The notes below the pieces were generated by a model. It searched no databases, was not told the origin of the DNA, and saw nothing but the letters and a program-made list of their open reading frames with translations. The translations under genes and the position numbers were made by a program. Below are positions 16,492-25,583 of a stretch of DNA of 64,000 nucleotides, one piece after another. How positions within the stretch are numbered: the first letter of the stretch is position 1; each line of letters opens with the position of its first letter. The stretch comes from Ga0077555 sp033764055 (lineage in GTDB: Bacteria > Pseudomonadota > Alphaproteobacteria > Rhizobiales > Hyphomicrobiaceae). The stretch lies in assembly GCA_033764055.1 (NCBI GenBank), contig JANRJI010000134.1, positions 76,661-140,660 on the forward strand. The letters run 5' to 3'.

Positions 16492-18000
16492 CTACTCTTG
16501 GAACGCCTCCTCTCGCGCCTTTCGCATGTTCGGCAGCAGCACCAGGATCAGGACGACAGCCGAGACGATGAGAAATGCGAGGGAGAGCGGACGCTGCAGG
16601 AATACCATGGGGTCACCGCGCGACAAGAGCATCGCGCGCCGCATGTAGACCTCCATCAGCGGCCCGAGCAGGAAGCCGAGCAGCAGCGGCGCCGGCTCGC
16701 ACCCGAGCTTGACGAACGCGTACCCGAGCACGCCGAAGAAGGCCATGAACAGAACCTCGCTCCAGAGGTTGTTCAAGCTGTAGACGCCGATGCAGCAGAA
16801 GAACAGGATCGCGATCGCCAGCAGCCTGTAGGGCACCAGCAGCATCTTCACCCAGATCCCGATCAGCGGCAGGTTGAGGACCACCAGCATCAGGTTGCCG
16901 AGCCACATCGAGACGATCATGCCCCAGAACAGCTCAGGCTTCTGATCCATGACTTGCGGTCCCGGCACGATGCCGTGGATCATCATGCCGCCGATCATCA
17001 TAGCCATCACGGCATTGGAGGGAATGCCGAGCGTCAGCATCGGGATGAACGAGGTCTGTGCCGCAGCGTTGTTGGCGGCCTCGGGGCCGGCCACTCCTTC
17101 GATCATGCCCTTTCCGAATTTTTCCGGGGTCGCCGAGAGCTTCTTCTCGAGCGAGTAGGACGCAAACGACCCGAGCACGGCGCCACCGCCGGGGAGGATG
17201 CCTAGCAACCCGCCGATCAGGGTCCCGCGTACCACCGGCCACTGGCAGCGCAGGAAGTCCTCTTTCGTCGGCATCAGGCCTTCGATTTTCGACGACACGA
17301 GATCGCGTCGCTCTGGATCACCGAGATTCTTGATGATCTCCGCGATGCCGAACACGCCCATCGCGACGATGACGAAGCCGATGCCGTCGAACAGGTCGCC
17401 GATGCCGAACGTGAACCGCGTGTTGCCCGTATTGACGTCCGTGCCGATCAACCCCAGGAGCATGCCGAGGAAGATCATGCCCATGGCCTTGACGATCGAG
17501 CCCGACGCCATGACCACGGCGAGCACGAGGCCGAGCACCATGAGTGAGAAATAGTCGGCAGGCGCGAACTGCTGCGCGAGCTTGGTGAGCGGGGGGGCGG
17601 CCAGCACGATGGCGAAGGTGGCCACGGTGCCAGCGAAAAACGAGCCGAGGGCTGCTATGGCCAGGGCCGGGCCCGCACGGCCCTGCTTGGCCATCTCGTA
17701 GCCGTCCAGTGCCGTGACGACCGAGGAGGCCTCACCTGGAAGGTTGACCAGGATCGCCGTGGTCGATCCACCGTACTGCGCGCCGTAGTAGATGCCGGCG
17801 AGCATGATCAGGGCGCCCTCCGGCGTCAGGAAGTAGGTGATGGGTAGCAACAGCGCCATCGTCGCCACCGGGCCGACGCCCGGCAGCACGCCGATCGCCG
17901 TGCCGATCATGGCGCCCATAAGGCACCAGAAAAGGTTTTTCAGCGACAGGGCTACCGAGAAGCCGAGCGCAAGATTCGAGAAAACAGAGTCGAGATCCAT
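16492..18000 (-). CDS. tctA: Tripartite tricarboxylate transporter large membrane subunit
   Basis: A 502-residue TctA permease with about 11-12 transmembrane helices. It carries out sodium- or proton-coupled uptake of carboxylates delivered by a Bug/TctC receptor. Typical motifs are GVLPGVGPVATMALLLPITY, GIYYGAQYGGSTTAILVNLPGE, and in the second half LGILPGGGAVLGSFASY with TSFIPMLTLGIPSNAVMAMM; these glycine-rich repeats reflect the internal duplication of the family. It follows tctB by 19 bp and precedes a receptor gene, giving an intact tctB-tctA-tctC-type operon. Confidence 0.95.
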   Translation of the reverse strand: MDLDSVFSNLALGFSVALSLKNLFWCLMGAMIGTAIGVLPGVGPVATMALLLPITYFLTPEGALIMLAGIYYGAQYGGSTTAILVNLPGEASSVVTALDGYEMAKQGRAGPALAIAALGSFFAGTVATFAIVLAAPPLTKLAQQFAPADYFSLMVLGLVLAVVMASGSIVKAMGMIFLGMLLGLIGTDVNTGNTRFTFGIGDLFDGIGFVIVAMGVFGIAEIIKNLGDPERRDLVSSKIEGLMPTKEDFLRCQWPVVRGTLIGGLLGILPGGGAVLGSFASYSLEKKLSATPEKFGKGMIEGVAGPEAANNAAAQTSFIPMLTLGIPSNAVMAMMIGGMMIHGIVPGPQVMDQKPELFWGMIVSMWLGNLMLVVLNLPLIGIWVKMLLVPYRLLAIAILFFCCIGVYSLNNLWSEVLFMAFFGVLGYAFVKLGCEPAPLLLGFLLGPLMEVYMRRAMLLSRGDPMVFLQRPLSLAFLIVSAVVLILVLLPNMRKAREEAFQE

Positions 18001-18019
18001 GGCAGCGCAGTGCCTCCGG

Positions 18020-18505
18020 TCAACGCAAGATCACTGACAGCCAGTCGGGCATTCTCACCGGCCCGATCGGGATGGGCATGCCGAGCAGCCACACGAACAC
18101 CCCAACGCCGACGGCGAGCATGATGACGAGGAACACGGCGAACTCCGGCCAGCGCGTTTCAGGCGTGCCGAGCGCACACAGCGTCAGCGCGGCCACCATG
18201 GCGATCACCAACCCGGCGCCGTCGACCAACAGCCCGAAGGCGATGATGGCTATTGTTACCAGAAACAGGGGACGCCATGCGAACCGCGATAGGGCCGTGT
18301 CACCCGCGAGGACGGCCTTGATGATGAGCAGCCCGCCACTGCCGACGAGGCACCAGGACAGGATGAGGGGTAGCACGCCCGTTCCCGGCCGCTGCGGGAT
18401 GCCCATAGGCAGCCGGTCGTAGAACTGGATCGTCAGGATGGCGCCGACGCCGATCACGATGAAAAGCAGGCCGGTCGCGAAGTCCTGGCCTACGCGCGTT
18501 CGCAT
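18020..18505 (-). CDS. tctB: Tripartite tricarboxylate transporter small membrane subunit
   Basis: A 161-residue TctB protein with four predicted membrane helices: residues 10-30, 46-64, 80-115 (a hairpin region) and 122-145. The motif GTGVLPLILSWCLVGSGGLL is characteristic. TctB pairs with TctA to form the membrane complex. It is the first gene of the operon; its promoter should lie in the long upstream gap. Sequence conservation in this subunit is low, so context with tctA supports the assignment. Confidence 0.88.
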   Translation of the reverse strand: MRTRVGQDFATGLLFIVIGVGAILTIQFYDRLPMGIPQRPGTGVLPLILSWCLVGSGGLLIIKAVLAGDTALSRFAWRPLFLVTIAIIAFGLLVDGAGLVIAMVAALTLCALGTPETRWPEFAVFLVIMLAVGVGVFVWLLGMPIPIGPVRMPDWLSVILR

Positions 18506-19062
18506 GCAGGCGTCTCCCCTTGGATTCTCATGTTGTTGTTCTGACGGACGTCAATGCTCGAATCCTATTTCGCCCGCGTCAAGGCCGGAGGGAGGATGGC
18601 GTGCTGCCACACCCGGTCCAGCCGGGCCGCCGACGGAGCCATGAGACGAGCGTTCGGCCCAGCAGACTGAGCGCCCCACCGGACGACAGCGTGCAATCGT
18701 CTGTCCTTCGCCGAGCGTTCCGATAGCGCAGAGGATTTCGTCGTATATTCAGGTGCATAGATATCCGATCACAAAAAAAATGATGAGGAATGCCGAGCTC
18801 TTTGCCTCGGCGGACGGCCGGATTGTCACAAAGGCTCGATGCCGTGCTCCCGGCGCGCAGAACCCGTTGAGATGTCGCCCGCCTCGCCATCGCTCCGGTT
18901 ACATGGTGCATGGTTGATTTAACACAGCCGATACCACGGTCAGACCGAGGTTGGAGGACCGTCTCCCCGTGCAGGCCTTCGCTCGCAGTTGGAGGCTTCC
19001 CCGCTCGTGCCGCAATGCTAAGCTTTCGCAGCTCTGCAGACGCGCCTCCAGGAGTTCCGCGC
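18506..19062. other. Divergent intergenic region without gene
   Basis: About 560 bp between tctB and the divergent enolase-superfamily gene. A short AT-rich patch near 18730-18785, including a run of eight A residues, may hold promoter elements. The open frames here are long only because of GC-rich third positions; they have basic, low-complexity translations and no ribosome sites. Nothing else recognisable. Confidence 0.5.
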
Positions 19063-20175
19063 ATGAGGATCACTGCCATTCACGCCCACTACGTGCGTAT
19101 CCCGTTCGACATGGGCGCGCCACGGCAGGAGTTCGCCGGGCTGCGGTTCCCGACCATGGATCATCTGCTGATCCAGGTGGAGACCGACGCCGGCATCACC
19201 GGTTGGGGCGAGGGCTTCGGCCATACCATCATACCCGCCACCGCCAAGGCGCTCGAGTGCTACGTCGCACCCTGGTTCATCGGCAAGGACCCGACGGACA
19301 TCAATGCCCTGCACCGGGAGGCTGCGCAGTCGTTCCACATCTTCGGCCGCAACGGGCCCGTCGTTTACGCCCACTCCGGGATCGACATCGCGCTCTGGGA
19401 CATAGCCGGCAAGCGGGGAGGCCTACCGGTCTCGGATCTGCTGGGCGGCGCCCGCCGCAAGGAGGTCCGCGCCTACTCCAGCCTGATGCGCTATGGCAAT
19501 CCAGCGACCGTGAAGCGCATCTGCGCCGAGCGCGCCGCGGCCGGGTTCAAGCACATCAAGCTGCATGAGCACACCGTCGAGGCGGTGATGGCGGCCCGGG
19601 AGGGCGCAGGCCCGAGCGTCGCCATCATGAACGATGTCAACTGCCCGTGGACCGTTGCCCAGGCCCTCGAGATGGAGAAGGCGTACCGGCCGGCCAGCCT
19701 CTACTGGCTCGAGGAGCCGGTCTTCCCGCCCGAGGACCACAAGGGTCTAGCCCGTGTCCGCCGCGAAGGGGAGACGCGGATTGCGGCTGGCGAGAATGCG
19801 GCCGGCCTCCACGACTTCATCGACAGCTTCGAGAAGGGCGCAATCGACGTCGCCCAGCCGAGCGTGACGAAGATCGGTGGCATCACCGAGATGCGCAAGA
19901 TCATCGCGGCGGCCGAGGCGCACTCGGTCGAGCTCATTCCACACTGCGCCTATTTCGGACCTGGCAACCTCGCCTCGATTCACATCGTCGCCTCGCTGTC
20001 GACCGATACGCTGCTCGAGAACATCTATGCAAATCTCGAGGCGAGCCCCTGGGGCGATGCCATGCTGGCGCGCGAGGGCAAAGTGCGCGTTCCGCAAGGC
20101 CCCGGTCTCGGCGTCGAGCCCGACATGACGCTGGTGGAGAAGTATCGCCAGGGACCAGTGATCAGCGTTCGATAG
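19063..20175 (+). CDS. Mandelate racemase/muconate lactonizing enzyme family protein
   Basis: A 370-residue member of the enolase superfamily, which abstracts the alpha-proton of carboxylates. The capping domain (residues 1-115) precedes a barrel with the KHIKLH base motif, metal ligands in NDVNCPW, WLEEPV and AAGENAAG, a second base in PSVTKIGG, and the end-of-barrel HCAYFGPG. GGAG lies 8 bases upstream of the ATG, and the start MRITAIHAHYVRIPF is typical. It could be a sugar-acid dehydratase or a racemase. A SnoaL-like gene follows 42 bp downstream. The subgroup cannot be fixed by eye. Confidence 0.9.
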   Translation: MRITAIHAHYVRIPFDMGAPRQEFAGLRFPTMDHLLIQVETDAGITGWGEGFGHTIIPATAKALECYVAPWFIGKDPTDINALHREAAQSFHIFGRNGPVVYAHSGIDIALWDIAGKRGGLPVSDLLGGARRKEVRAYSSLMRYGNPATVKRICAERAAAGFKHIKLHEHTVEAVMAAREGAGPSVAIMNDVNCPWTVAQALEMEKAYRPASLYWLEEPVFPPEDHKGLARVRREGETRIAAGENAAGLHDFIDSFEKGAIDVAQPSVTKIGGITEMRKIIAAAEAHSVELIPHCAYFGPGNLASIHIVASLSTDTLLENIYANLEASPWGDAMLAREGKVRVPQGPGLGVEPDMTLVEKYRQGPVISVR

Positions 20176-20217
20176 TCGCCCCTGCCCCAATCGGCACAGC
20201 CATCCGAGGAACCCGCC

Positions 20218-20601
20218 ATGACACCATCCGCCGCCGAACGCGATGCGCTTTTCAAGACCTTCGGCCGAGCCTGGTTCAAGCGCGATGCAACGCTGCTCTA
20301 TGAGGCCGTCACGCCCGACTTCGTCTGGCACGCCAACGACGGCGACGGCCGCACCCGCCGCATCACGGGCCGCGAGGCGGTTGGTTCAGCTCTGGCCGCC
20401 AGCGGTGGCAGCGGCGGCGTCGAGCGCCGCTTTGCCGACGTCGCCTATCACCACGCTACCGATGCCAGCTTCATGACCTTCCGTCTGATCGAAACCGACA
20501 AGGCGACGGGTGCCGTCCGCGAGGAGGTCGGCCTCGAGCGCTATACGTTCAAGGACGGGCGCATTGCCGTGAAAGACGTCTACCGCAAGCCGGCCGGCTG
20601 A
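20218..20601 (+). CDS. SnoaL-like/NTF2-fold protein
   Basis: A 127-residue alpha+beta barrel protein of the SnoaL/NTF2 type. An N-terminal helix pair (LFKTFGRAWFKRDATLLYEAV) is followed by TPDFVWHAN, the usual start of the curved sheet, and a C-terminal strand pair (ERYTFKDGRIAVKDVYRK). Such proteins bind small hydrophobic molecules and act as isomerases, cyclases, or non-catalytic pocket proteins. GAGGA lies 8 bases before the ATG. It is close behind the enolase-superfamily gene and probably cotranscribed. No substrate can be inferred. Confidence 0.75.
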   Translation: MTPSAAERDALFKTFGRAWFKRDATLLYEAVTPDFVWHANDGDGRTRRITGREAVGSALAASGGSGGVERRFADVAYHHATDASFMTFRLIETDKATGAVREEVGLERYTFKDGRIAVKDVYRKPAG

Positions 20602-20690
20602 CCGGATCGCCGACATCGGACTTGAGGCGCAGGTCCGTCCATGTTTCGTCACCGGGCAATGCGATGACGCGGCCCGGAGGTGGTCGTTCC

Positions 20691-22205
20691 ATGTGGATGA
20701 GACGCATTGCAGGTGCGTTGCTGGTTGCGATGCAGCTTGCTGGACCTGCTTCTGCCGAAGCGACCGGGCTGACACAACGGCTCGGTCTGGACCGCCGCGG
20801 CGACCGGTCGACCGAGGACGTGACCGCTTACATTGCGCGAGTACCGCCATCGATCCGCCCCATACCACTTGCGATCACTGATGGCGATGGAGTGCACTGG
20901 ACGCTGGCCAATCGCACCGGTGAGCGATTTACGGTGGCGAGCGGCAAGGAGTTCGAGGCCGGCATCGCCGCGCTCGCCCCCGAGGCCGCCGGCAAGCGCG
21001 AGAGCGTCGCAGTCTACATCTCTGGGGAGATGTTGTTCCGGTCGGGTCGATCGGCTCTTTTCGGAGACACGGCGATCTTCGTCGTGGTCGATGGCCAAGC
21101 CTATCCGGTGCTCGGCCAGATACCCTCGACGAAATCGGTGCATCGGATCGGCATCCAGCCACGTTTGGAGCTACTTGCCGACGAGTGGAGCATCACGCGG
21201 GAGGTGATCTGGCAATTCTCCCGCCCCATCTCGCGGGAGGCGATCCGTACGCTCGCCCTGGAGCCCGGGGGGCCGACGGTGCTGCCGCGCCGGCCGGTCG
21301 TCGATGCGGCCACACGGCGGGCCGTGCCCGACGTGGTCGATCCCAATCATCTGGCTCGCGGGCTGGGAGCGCTGTCAGGTCAGATAGCGCTGGTCACCGG
21401 ACGGGTGGAGGAAGGCTTTCTTTCCTACCGGGCGTTGTCGGGCACCGAGGCGCGTGTGGCGATCGTGGACCTCATCGATGCGGCCGAAAAATCCGACGTC
21501 GGCCTCGTGGTGCTGGGCTCCACATCGTCGCGGCAACCGGGTACCCGTAATTGGCTCTGGCAGCGGATCGAGGTCGCCACCATGGCGGCTGCCATCGAGC
21601 AGCAGAGCCTGGGCAGCTTCCTCGCAACCCTTGTCGGCTCGGAGCAACGCCTCGCCGTCCATCTCTTTCCTTCGGCCTCGGGCGACCGCACGAAGCTCGG
21701 TATCGCTCCCGTCGACAACGACGGCTCACCGAATGGGCTGGCCAGTATGGTCATCGGCGCCTGGTCGGGCATCGTCTCGGAGACGGCCGGCCGGGTCGGC
21801 ATCACCGGGGTCATGGCATCTCTGGTCAGCGCCGAGCGCCAGCGCGAGCTCGACCGCCGCCTCGTCCCGGGTATCCCCTCACTGCTGCAACTCATTTGCG
21901 TCTCGATCGTTGTCGTGGCGGTTCTTGCCCTGCCGACACTTCTGCGGTGGTGGGTGCGCATCTGGCCGCCTGAGAATGCGGGGGAATATGAGAACCGTGC
22001 GGGCTACCTCCTCGCCAGCGGCACCCGCCTCTTGCTCTTCTCTGTCGTTTTCCTGCCGGTGGCGGGCTTGCCCGCCCTGATCGCGCGCCTCGGTGGATTG
22101 GCGATCGGGGCTCAGCGCCGGGTGCGTGCTGGGCCGGCTGCCATCGCGGCAGCACCGGAGGCGATCGGTAAAGACCCCACTGCGTCCTCACCGCGTTCCC
22201 TCTGA
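20691..22205 (+). CDS. Exported/membrane-anchored protein of unknown function
   Basis: A 504-residue protein with an N-terminal signal (MRRIAGALLVAMQLAGPASAEA), a long extracytoplasmic region rich in beta-type segments (residues 25-395), and two C-terminal hydrophobic segments (LLQLICVSIVVVAVLALPTL and LLLFSVVFLPVAGLPALIAR). The end is probably a cytosolic tail rich in Ala and Pro. GGAGG sits 10 bases before the chosen ATG. It lies about 100 bp upstream of galU in the same direction, so an envelope or polysaccharide role is plausible. No domain or catalytic motif was recognised. Confidence 0.6.
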   Translation: MWMRRIAGALLVAMQLAGPASAEATGLTQRLGLDRRGDRSTEDVTAYIARVPPSIRPIPLAITDGDGVHWTLANRTGERFTVASGKEFEAGIAALAPEAAGKRESVAVYISGEMLFRSGRSALFGDTAIFVVVDGQAYPVLGQIPSTKSVHRIGIQPRLELLADEWSITREVIWQFSRPISREAIRTLALEPGGPTVLPRRPVVDAATRRAVPDVVDPNHLARGLGALSGQIALVTGRVEEGFLSYRALSGTEARVAIVDLIDAAEKSDVGLVVLGSTSSRQPGTRNWLWQRIEVATMAAAIEQQSLGSFLATLVGSEQRLAVHLFPSASGDRTKLGIAPVDNDGSPNGLASMVIGAWSGIVSETAGRVGITGVMASLVSAERQRELDRRLVPGIPSLLQLICVSIVVVAVLALPTLLRWWVRIWPPENAGEYENRAGYLLASGTRLLLFSVVFLPVAGLPALIARLGGLAIGAQRRVRAGPAAIAAAPEAIGKDPTASSPRSL

Positions 22206-22306
22206 CGTGCACTCGCGTTGCACGGGAATGCGCGGCGCCGCCGAAATGTCACGCAATTCCACTTCTTGATATAAAGCGCGCCAACCTCGACAGCCGGAGC
22301 CCGCCA

Positions 22307-23191
22307 ATGACCGTGAAGCCGCGTCCCATCCGCAAGGCCGTGTTCCCCGTCGCCGGCCTGGGAACTCGATTTCTGCCTGCCACCAAGGCGGTTCCCAAGG
22401 AGATGCTGACCGTCGTCGATCGGCCGGTGATCCAGCACGTCGTCGATGAGGCGCGGGCAGCCGGCATCGAGCATTTCGTCTTCGTCACCGGCCGCAACAA
22501 GGCCGTCATCGAGGACCATTTCGACAGCTCGTTCGAGCTGGAGCGGACTCTGGCGGAGCGCGGCAAGAGAGGCGAGCTGGAACAGCTCGCGCGAGACCTG
22601 CCCGCGGCCGGCCAGACGAGCTTCACGCGCCAGCAGGCGCCTCTCGGCCTTGGGCATGCGGTATGGTGCGCCCGCGACATCGTCGGCAATGAGCCGTTCG
22701 CGCTCCTGTTGCCGGACATGCTGCATTTTGCAGCGAAGCCCTGCATGGCCGAGATGATCGACGCCTACAATGCCCATGGCGGCAACCACATCGCCGTCGC
22801 GCCCGTCCCGGAGGACCAGACCCATCAGTACGGCATCGTCGGAGTCGAGGATCGTACTGCCAAGGTGTCCCGCATCACCGGCATGGTCGAGAAGCCACCG
22901 AGAGGCCAGGCGCCGTCCAACCTTCACATCACGGGGCGCTATATTCTTCAGCCCGAGATTTTCGGCCTGCTGGCGAAGCAGGAGCGAGGTGCCGGCGGGG
23001 AGATCCAGCTCACGGACTCGATGATCACCCTGGCCGGCATGACTGGGCAGCCGTTCCATGCCGTCCGCTTCGACGGCAAGATCTATGATTGCGGCTCCAA
23101 GATCGGGTTCCTCGCAGCCAATATCGCCTACGCACTTGCGCGCGACGACCTGGCGCCGGCCCTCAAAGAGGAGATCGGAAAGCTGATCTAG
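22307..23191 (+). CDS. galU: UTP--glucose-1-phosphate uridylyltransferase
   Basis: A 294-residue nucleotidyltransferase making UDP-glucose for exopolysaccharide, glycolipid and osmoprotectant synthesis. The nucleotide-binding signature GLGTRFLPATKAVPKEML is perfect, followed by DRPVIQHVVDEA and the sugar-binding region QAPLGLGHAVWCA. VEKPPRGQAPSNLHITGRYI and DCGSKIGFLAANI near the end are also conserved. A GGAG sequence precedes the ATG. The preceding exported protein may share its transcript; a hairpin follows before the convergent ABC transporter. Confidence 0.96.
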   Translation: MTVKPRPIRKAVFPVAGLGTRFLPATKAVPKEMLTVVDRPVIQHVVDEARAAGIEHFVFVTGRNKAVIEDHFDSSFELERTLAERGKRGELEQLARDLPAAGQTSFTRQQAPLGLGHAVWCARDIVGNEPFALLLPDMLHFAAKPCMAEMIDAYNAHGGNHIAVAPVPEDQTHQYGIVGVEDRTAKVSRITGMVEKPPRGQAPSNLHITGRYILQPEIFGLLAKQERGAGGEIQLTDSMITLAGMTGQPFHAVRFDGKIYDCGSKIGFLAANIAYALARDDLAPALKEEIGKLI

Positions 23192-23227
23192 GGGCGGACG
23201 GCCCCCCCGCTGTCGTGGAGTGCGCCG

Positions 23228-23247
23228 AGGCCGGCGGTAGCCGGCCT
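23228..23247. terminator. 8-bp hairpin between galU and convergent ABC gene
   Basis: AGGCCGGC, loop GGTA, GCCGGCCT. It lies between the stop codons of two convergent genes, consistent with a shared bidirectional terminator. There is no long T-run. Confidence 0.5.
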
Positions 23248-23249
23248 TG

Positions 23250-25037
23250 TCACCGCCGCTTGAGGACACCAGCCAGGCGGCGCGTGAGCGACGGCTTCTC
23301 CTCCGTCGTGGCGGGACCCCCGCGTTCGTTCCGTACGAGCCGGATCTCGCGCGTGTGGAAGCGCTCGATGCCCGGGCGGTGCCCAGCGTGGAGCACCATC
23401 GTATCGGGCAGCAGATCGCGCATGTACTCCATCAGCTTGAACTGGCTGAGCTCATCGAGCGACGCGGTCGGCTCGTCCATGATCAGGATGTCCGGAGGAT
23501 TGACGAGAACACGCGCGAACGCGAGGCGCTGCTGCTCGCCGCCTGACAGGATCGTGCCCCACTGCTCGGTCTCGCCGAGACGCGGGACCAGATGCTCGAG
23601 ACCGCACCGGACCAGCATCTCCTTGATGCGATGGTCGGGTATGTCCTCTTTCGGATGGGGGAATAGTATGGCCTCGCGAAGGGCGCCGAGGGGGAAATAC
23701 GGGTGCTGCGGGATGAAGGCAATCTTTGCGTCCGCTGGCCTCAGGATCTCGCCGCTGCCCCACGGCCAGAGCCCTGCCATCGCACGGATCAGCGTGCTCT
23801 TGCCGGAGCCGGACTCTCCCTTCACCAGGACCTTGTCGCCCGGCCCCACCACGACGTCGGCGCTGTCGATCATCAACGTGCCGTCGTAGTGGGCGATATT
23901 GAGGTTGCGCAGGTAGACGCGCTTGTCGGGGCTGTCGCCAAGGTTGATCGTTGTGCCGCCGGAGCCGGCTTGCAGGCTCTCGTCGAGACGGCGGATCGCA
24001 TCTGCGAGCACGGTCACGCGCTTGGCCGACGCGAACCAGTCGGCGAGCCGCAGGGCGTTGTCCGAAAGCCAGTTGAGGGCGACTTGGACCTGGATGAAGG
24101 CGGTCGAGGCCTGCATCAGCGAGCCGAGCGTCATCTCGCCGGCCAGATACTTTGGGGCGCCGAACAGCAGCGGAATGACGGGCGCAAGCACCAGGTTGGC
24201 CCCGTTCAACCACATCATGCGGCCTTGCCAGACGATCACGTTGAGCCAGCGCGTGACCAGATCGGCCAGCGTCTTGCCCAGATGCCGCCGCTCGTCCTCG
24301 TCGCCACCGAGCAACGCGATGTTTTCCGCATTGTCCTTCACGCGGGTCATCTCGTAGCGCAACTGCGCCTCGCCCGCCGCCTTGTCCTCCACCCGATCGA
24401 CGAGGCGGCGGCCGAGAATGAACATGCCAAGCGTGTTGAGAGCCGCATAGATGATGGCGACGATGACCAGATAGCCGGGAATGGTGATCCCCGCGACCGA
24501 GATCGCGCCCCCGACAACCCACAGCACCCCGATGAACGAAACAGCGGCCAGCACCGCGTTGAGCACGCCGAGCGTGAAATCGACCAGCAGCTCGATGGCG
24601 AGCCGCGCGTCCTCCGTCATCCGCGCTTCGGGATTGTCAGCCTCCGTCTGCACGATCGTGAGCTGATAGAAATGGCGGTGCTCGATCCAGCGTCTGATCA
24701 GCTTCTCGACGAACCACTGTCGCCAGCCGATCTGGAGGCGCATTCGGGTGTGCAGCAGCCCGACCGAGATGCCGGCAGAGACCACCATCAGGACCACGAT
24801 CAATCCGATGGCCAAATATACCTCTGACAGCTGCTTCTGCTCGAGCGCGTCGAAGAAGAGCTTGTTCCATCTGTTGACGGCCAGGGCGGCGGCCACATTG
24901 AGCAGCAGGAACGCGGCCACGCCGATCGTGAGCAGCCAAGCACGTCGGCGCGAAGCGCCGCTCCAGAACCCCTTCGCATCGGACCAGAAGCGCCCCGCCC
25001 AACCCGGACGGCTATGGACCTCGCGTGGCTGACTCAA
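23250..25037 (-). CDS. ABC transporter, fused permease-ATPase (SbmA/BacA- or ABCD-like)
   Basis: A 595-residue half-transporter. The N-terminal membrane domain (residues 30-330, about six helices) has the signature of the SbmA/BacA/ABCD group, with VNRWNKLFFDALEQKQ and WRQWFVEKLIRRWIEHRHFY. The ATPase domain has Walker A GESGSGKST, signature LSGGEQQR, Walker B ILIMDEPTAS and a switch region VLHAGHRPG. Relatives in Hyphomicrobiales (BclA-type) move peptides or very-long-chain fatty acids and matter for symbiosis in some hosts. It works as a homodimer. No dedicated partner gene is adjacent; direction and substrate are undetermined. Confidence 0.9.
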   Translation of the reverse strand: MSQPREVHSRPGWAGRFWSDAKGFWSGASRRRAWLLTIGVAAFLLLNVAAALAVNRWNKLFFDALEQKQLSEVYLAIGLIVVLMVVSAGISVGLLHTRMRLQIGWRQWFVEKLIRRWIEHRHFYQLTIVQTEADNPEARMTEDARLAIELLVDFTLGVLNAVLAAVSFIGVLWVVGGAISVAGITIPGYLVIVAIIYAALNTLGMFILGRRLVDRVEDKAAGEAQLRYEMTRVKDNAENIALLGGDEDERRHLGKTLADLVTRWLNVIVWQGRMMWLNGANLVLAPVIPLLFGAPKYLAGEMTLGSLMQASTAFIQVQVALNWLSDNALRLADWFASAKRVTVLADAIRRLDESLQAGSGGTTINLGDSPDKRVYLRNLNIAHYDGTLMIDSADVVVGPGDKVLVKGESGSGKSTLIRAMAGLWPWGSGEILRPADAKIAFIPQHPYFPLGALREAILFPHPKEDIPDHRIKEMLVRCGLEHLVPRLGETEQWGTILSGGEQQRLAFARVLVNPPDILIMDEPTASLDELSQFKLMEYMRDLLPDTMVLHAGHRPGIERFHTREIRLVRNERGGPATTEEKPSLTRRLAGVLKRR

Positions 25038-25313
25038 GCCTCCCTCCCGTTACGCCAGGGGCTGAATGCAGCCAGTGTCCACTGCTCCGGGCAATCGGCA
25101 ATGGCGATGGGAAGACGCAGTCACGGCGAGCAAGGTTCCGCGGTGAAACTCAACGCGGCGGCTGTGGCTCGCCGAAGTCCAGGCAATCGTCAAGCTCGCA
25201 TCCTGGGGCCGGGTCGGCGGGGGTTGAGTCGCCTCTCTCAGGCAGAGGACATACGGTCTAGCGCGACCGGCATCAGAATCGCCGCTTGCAATCCTTGTGA
25301 TCCTCGGGCTTAA

Positions 25314-25403
25314 ATGCGATCCATAAATTTCTGGTGCCCCGCTGGGCAGCCTTCGAGACGGGACAATGACGCGCGCGCCGAGAAAAATTCCGGCCGACAC
25401 TGA
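25314..25403 (+). CDS. Candidate 29-residue leader ORF upstream of leuA
   Basis: A short ATG-to-TGA frame, MRSINFWCPAGQPSRRDND then ARAEKNSGRH, in the otherwise gene-free region before leuA. It lies in a locally AT-richer stretch just after a possible promoter and has no clear ribosome site, so translation could be leaderless. It has no leucine codons, which argues against classical leucine attenuation. Its size, position and non-random composition make it worth noting, but it may not be expressed. Confidence 0.25.
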   Translation: MRSINFWCPAGQPSRRDNDARAEKNSGRH

Positions 25404-25480
25404 GACGGGCCCCTTGCCGGGTCTGTTGCCGCGTCTTCTCCGCACCACCCTCCTCCTTACCAGCCCCTGAGCCGGTGAAG

Positions 25481-25500
25481 GCCTCGGATCGCTCCGAGGC
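25481..25500 (+). promoter_or_regulatory. 8-bp perfect hairpin in leuA leader
   Basis: GCCTCGGA, loop TCGC, TCCGAGGC, located 83 bases before the leuA ATG. No T-run follows, so it is not a standard intrinsic terminator. It could be a leader RNA structure or the end of an upstream transcript. Confidence 0.4.
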
Positions 25501-25583
25501 GGCGCTCAGGGGATCGACTTCAGGATGAGCTGATGGATCGGCGCCAGCTCGCAAGCGAGCCTGGCCGGACGGAGACCAAACCA

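Larger units (their letters stand above)
25038..25583. other. leuA upstream region
   Basis: About 550 bp between the divergent ABC transporter and leuA. It contains a short candidate leader ORF, possible promoter hexamers TTGCAA and CTTAAA 17 bases apart (25287-25315), and an 8-bp hairpin 83 bases before the leuA start. Both ORF and hairpin are listed separately. The long open frame on the minus strand here lacks a ribosome site and any domain. Confidence 0.4.

Noticed and set aside
18579..19079. Minus-strand frame in the tctB upstream gap
   Set aside because: Basic, low-complexity translation, no ribosome site and no family match; the region is more likely non-coding.
25481..25500. leuA hairpin as an intrinsic terminator
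   Set aside because: No T-run follows on either strand, so it was listed only as a possible leader structure.
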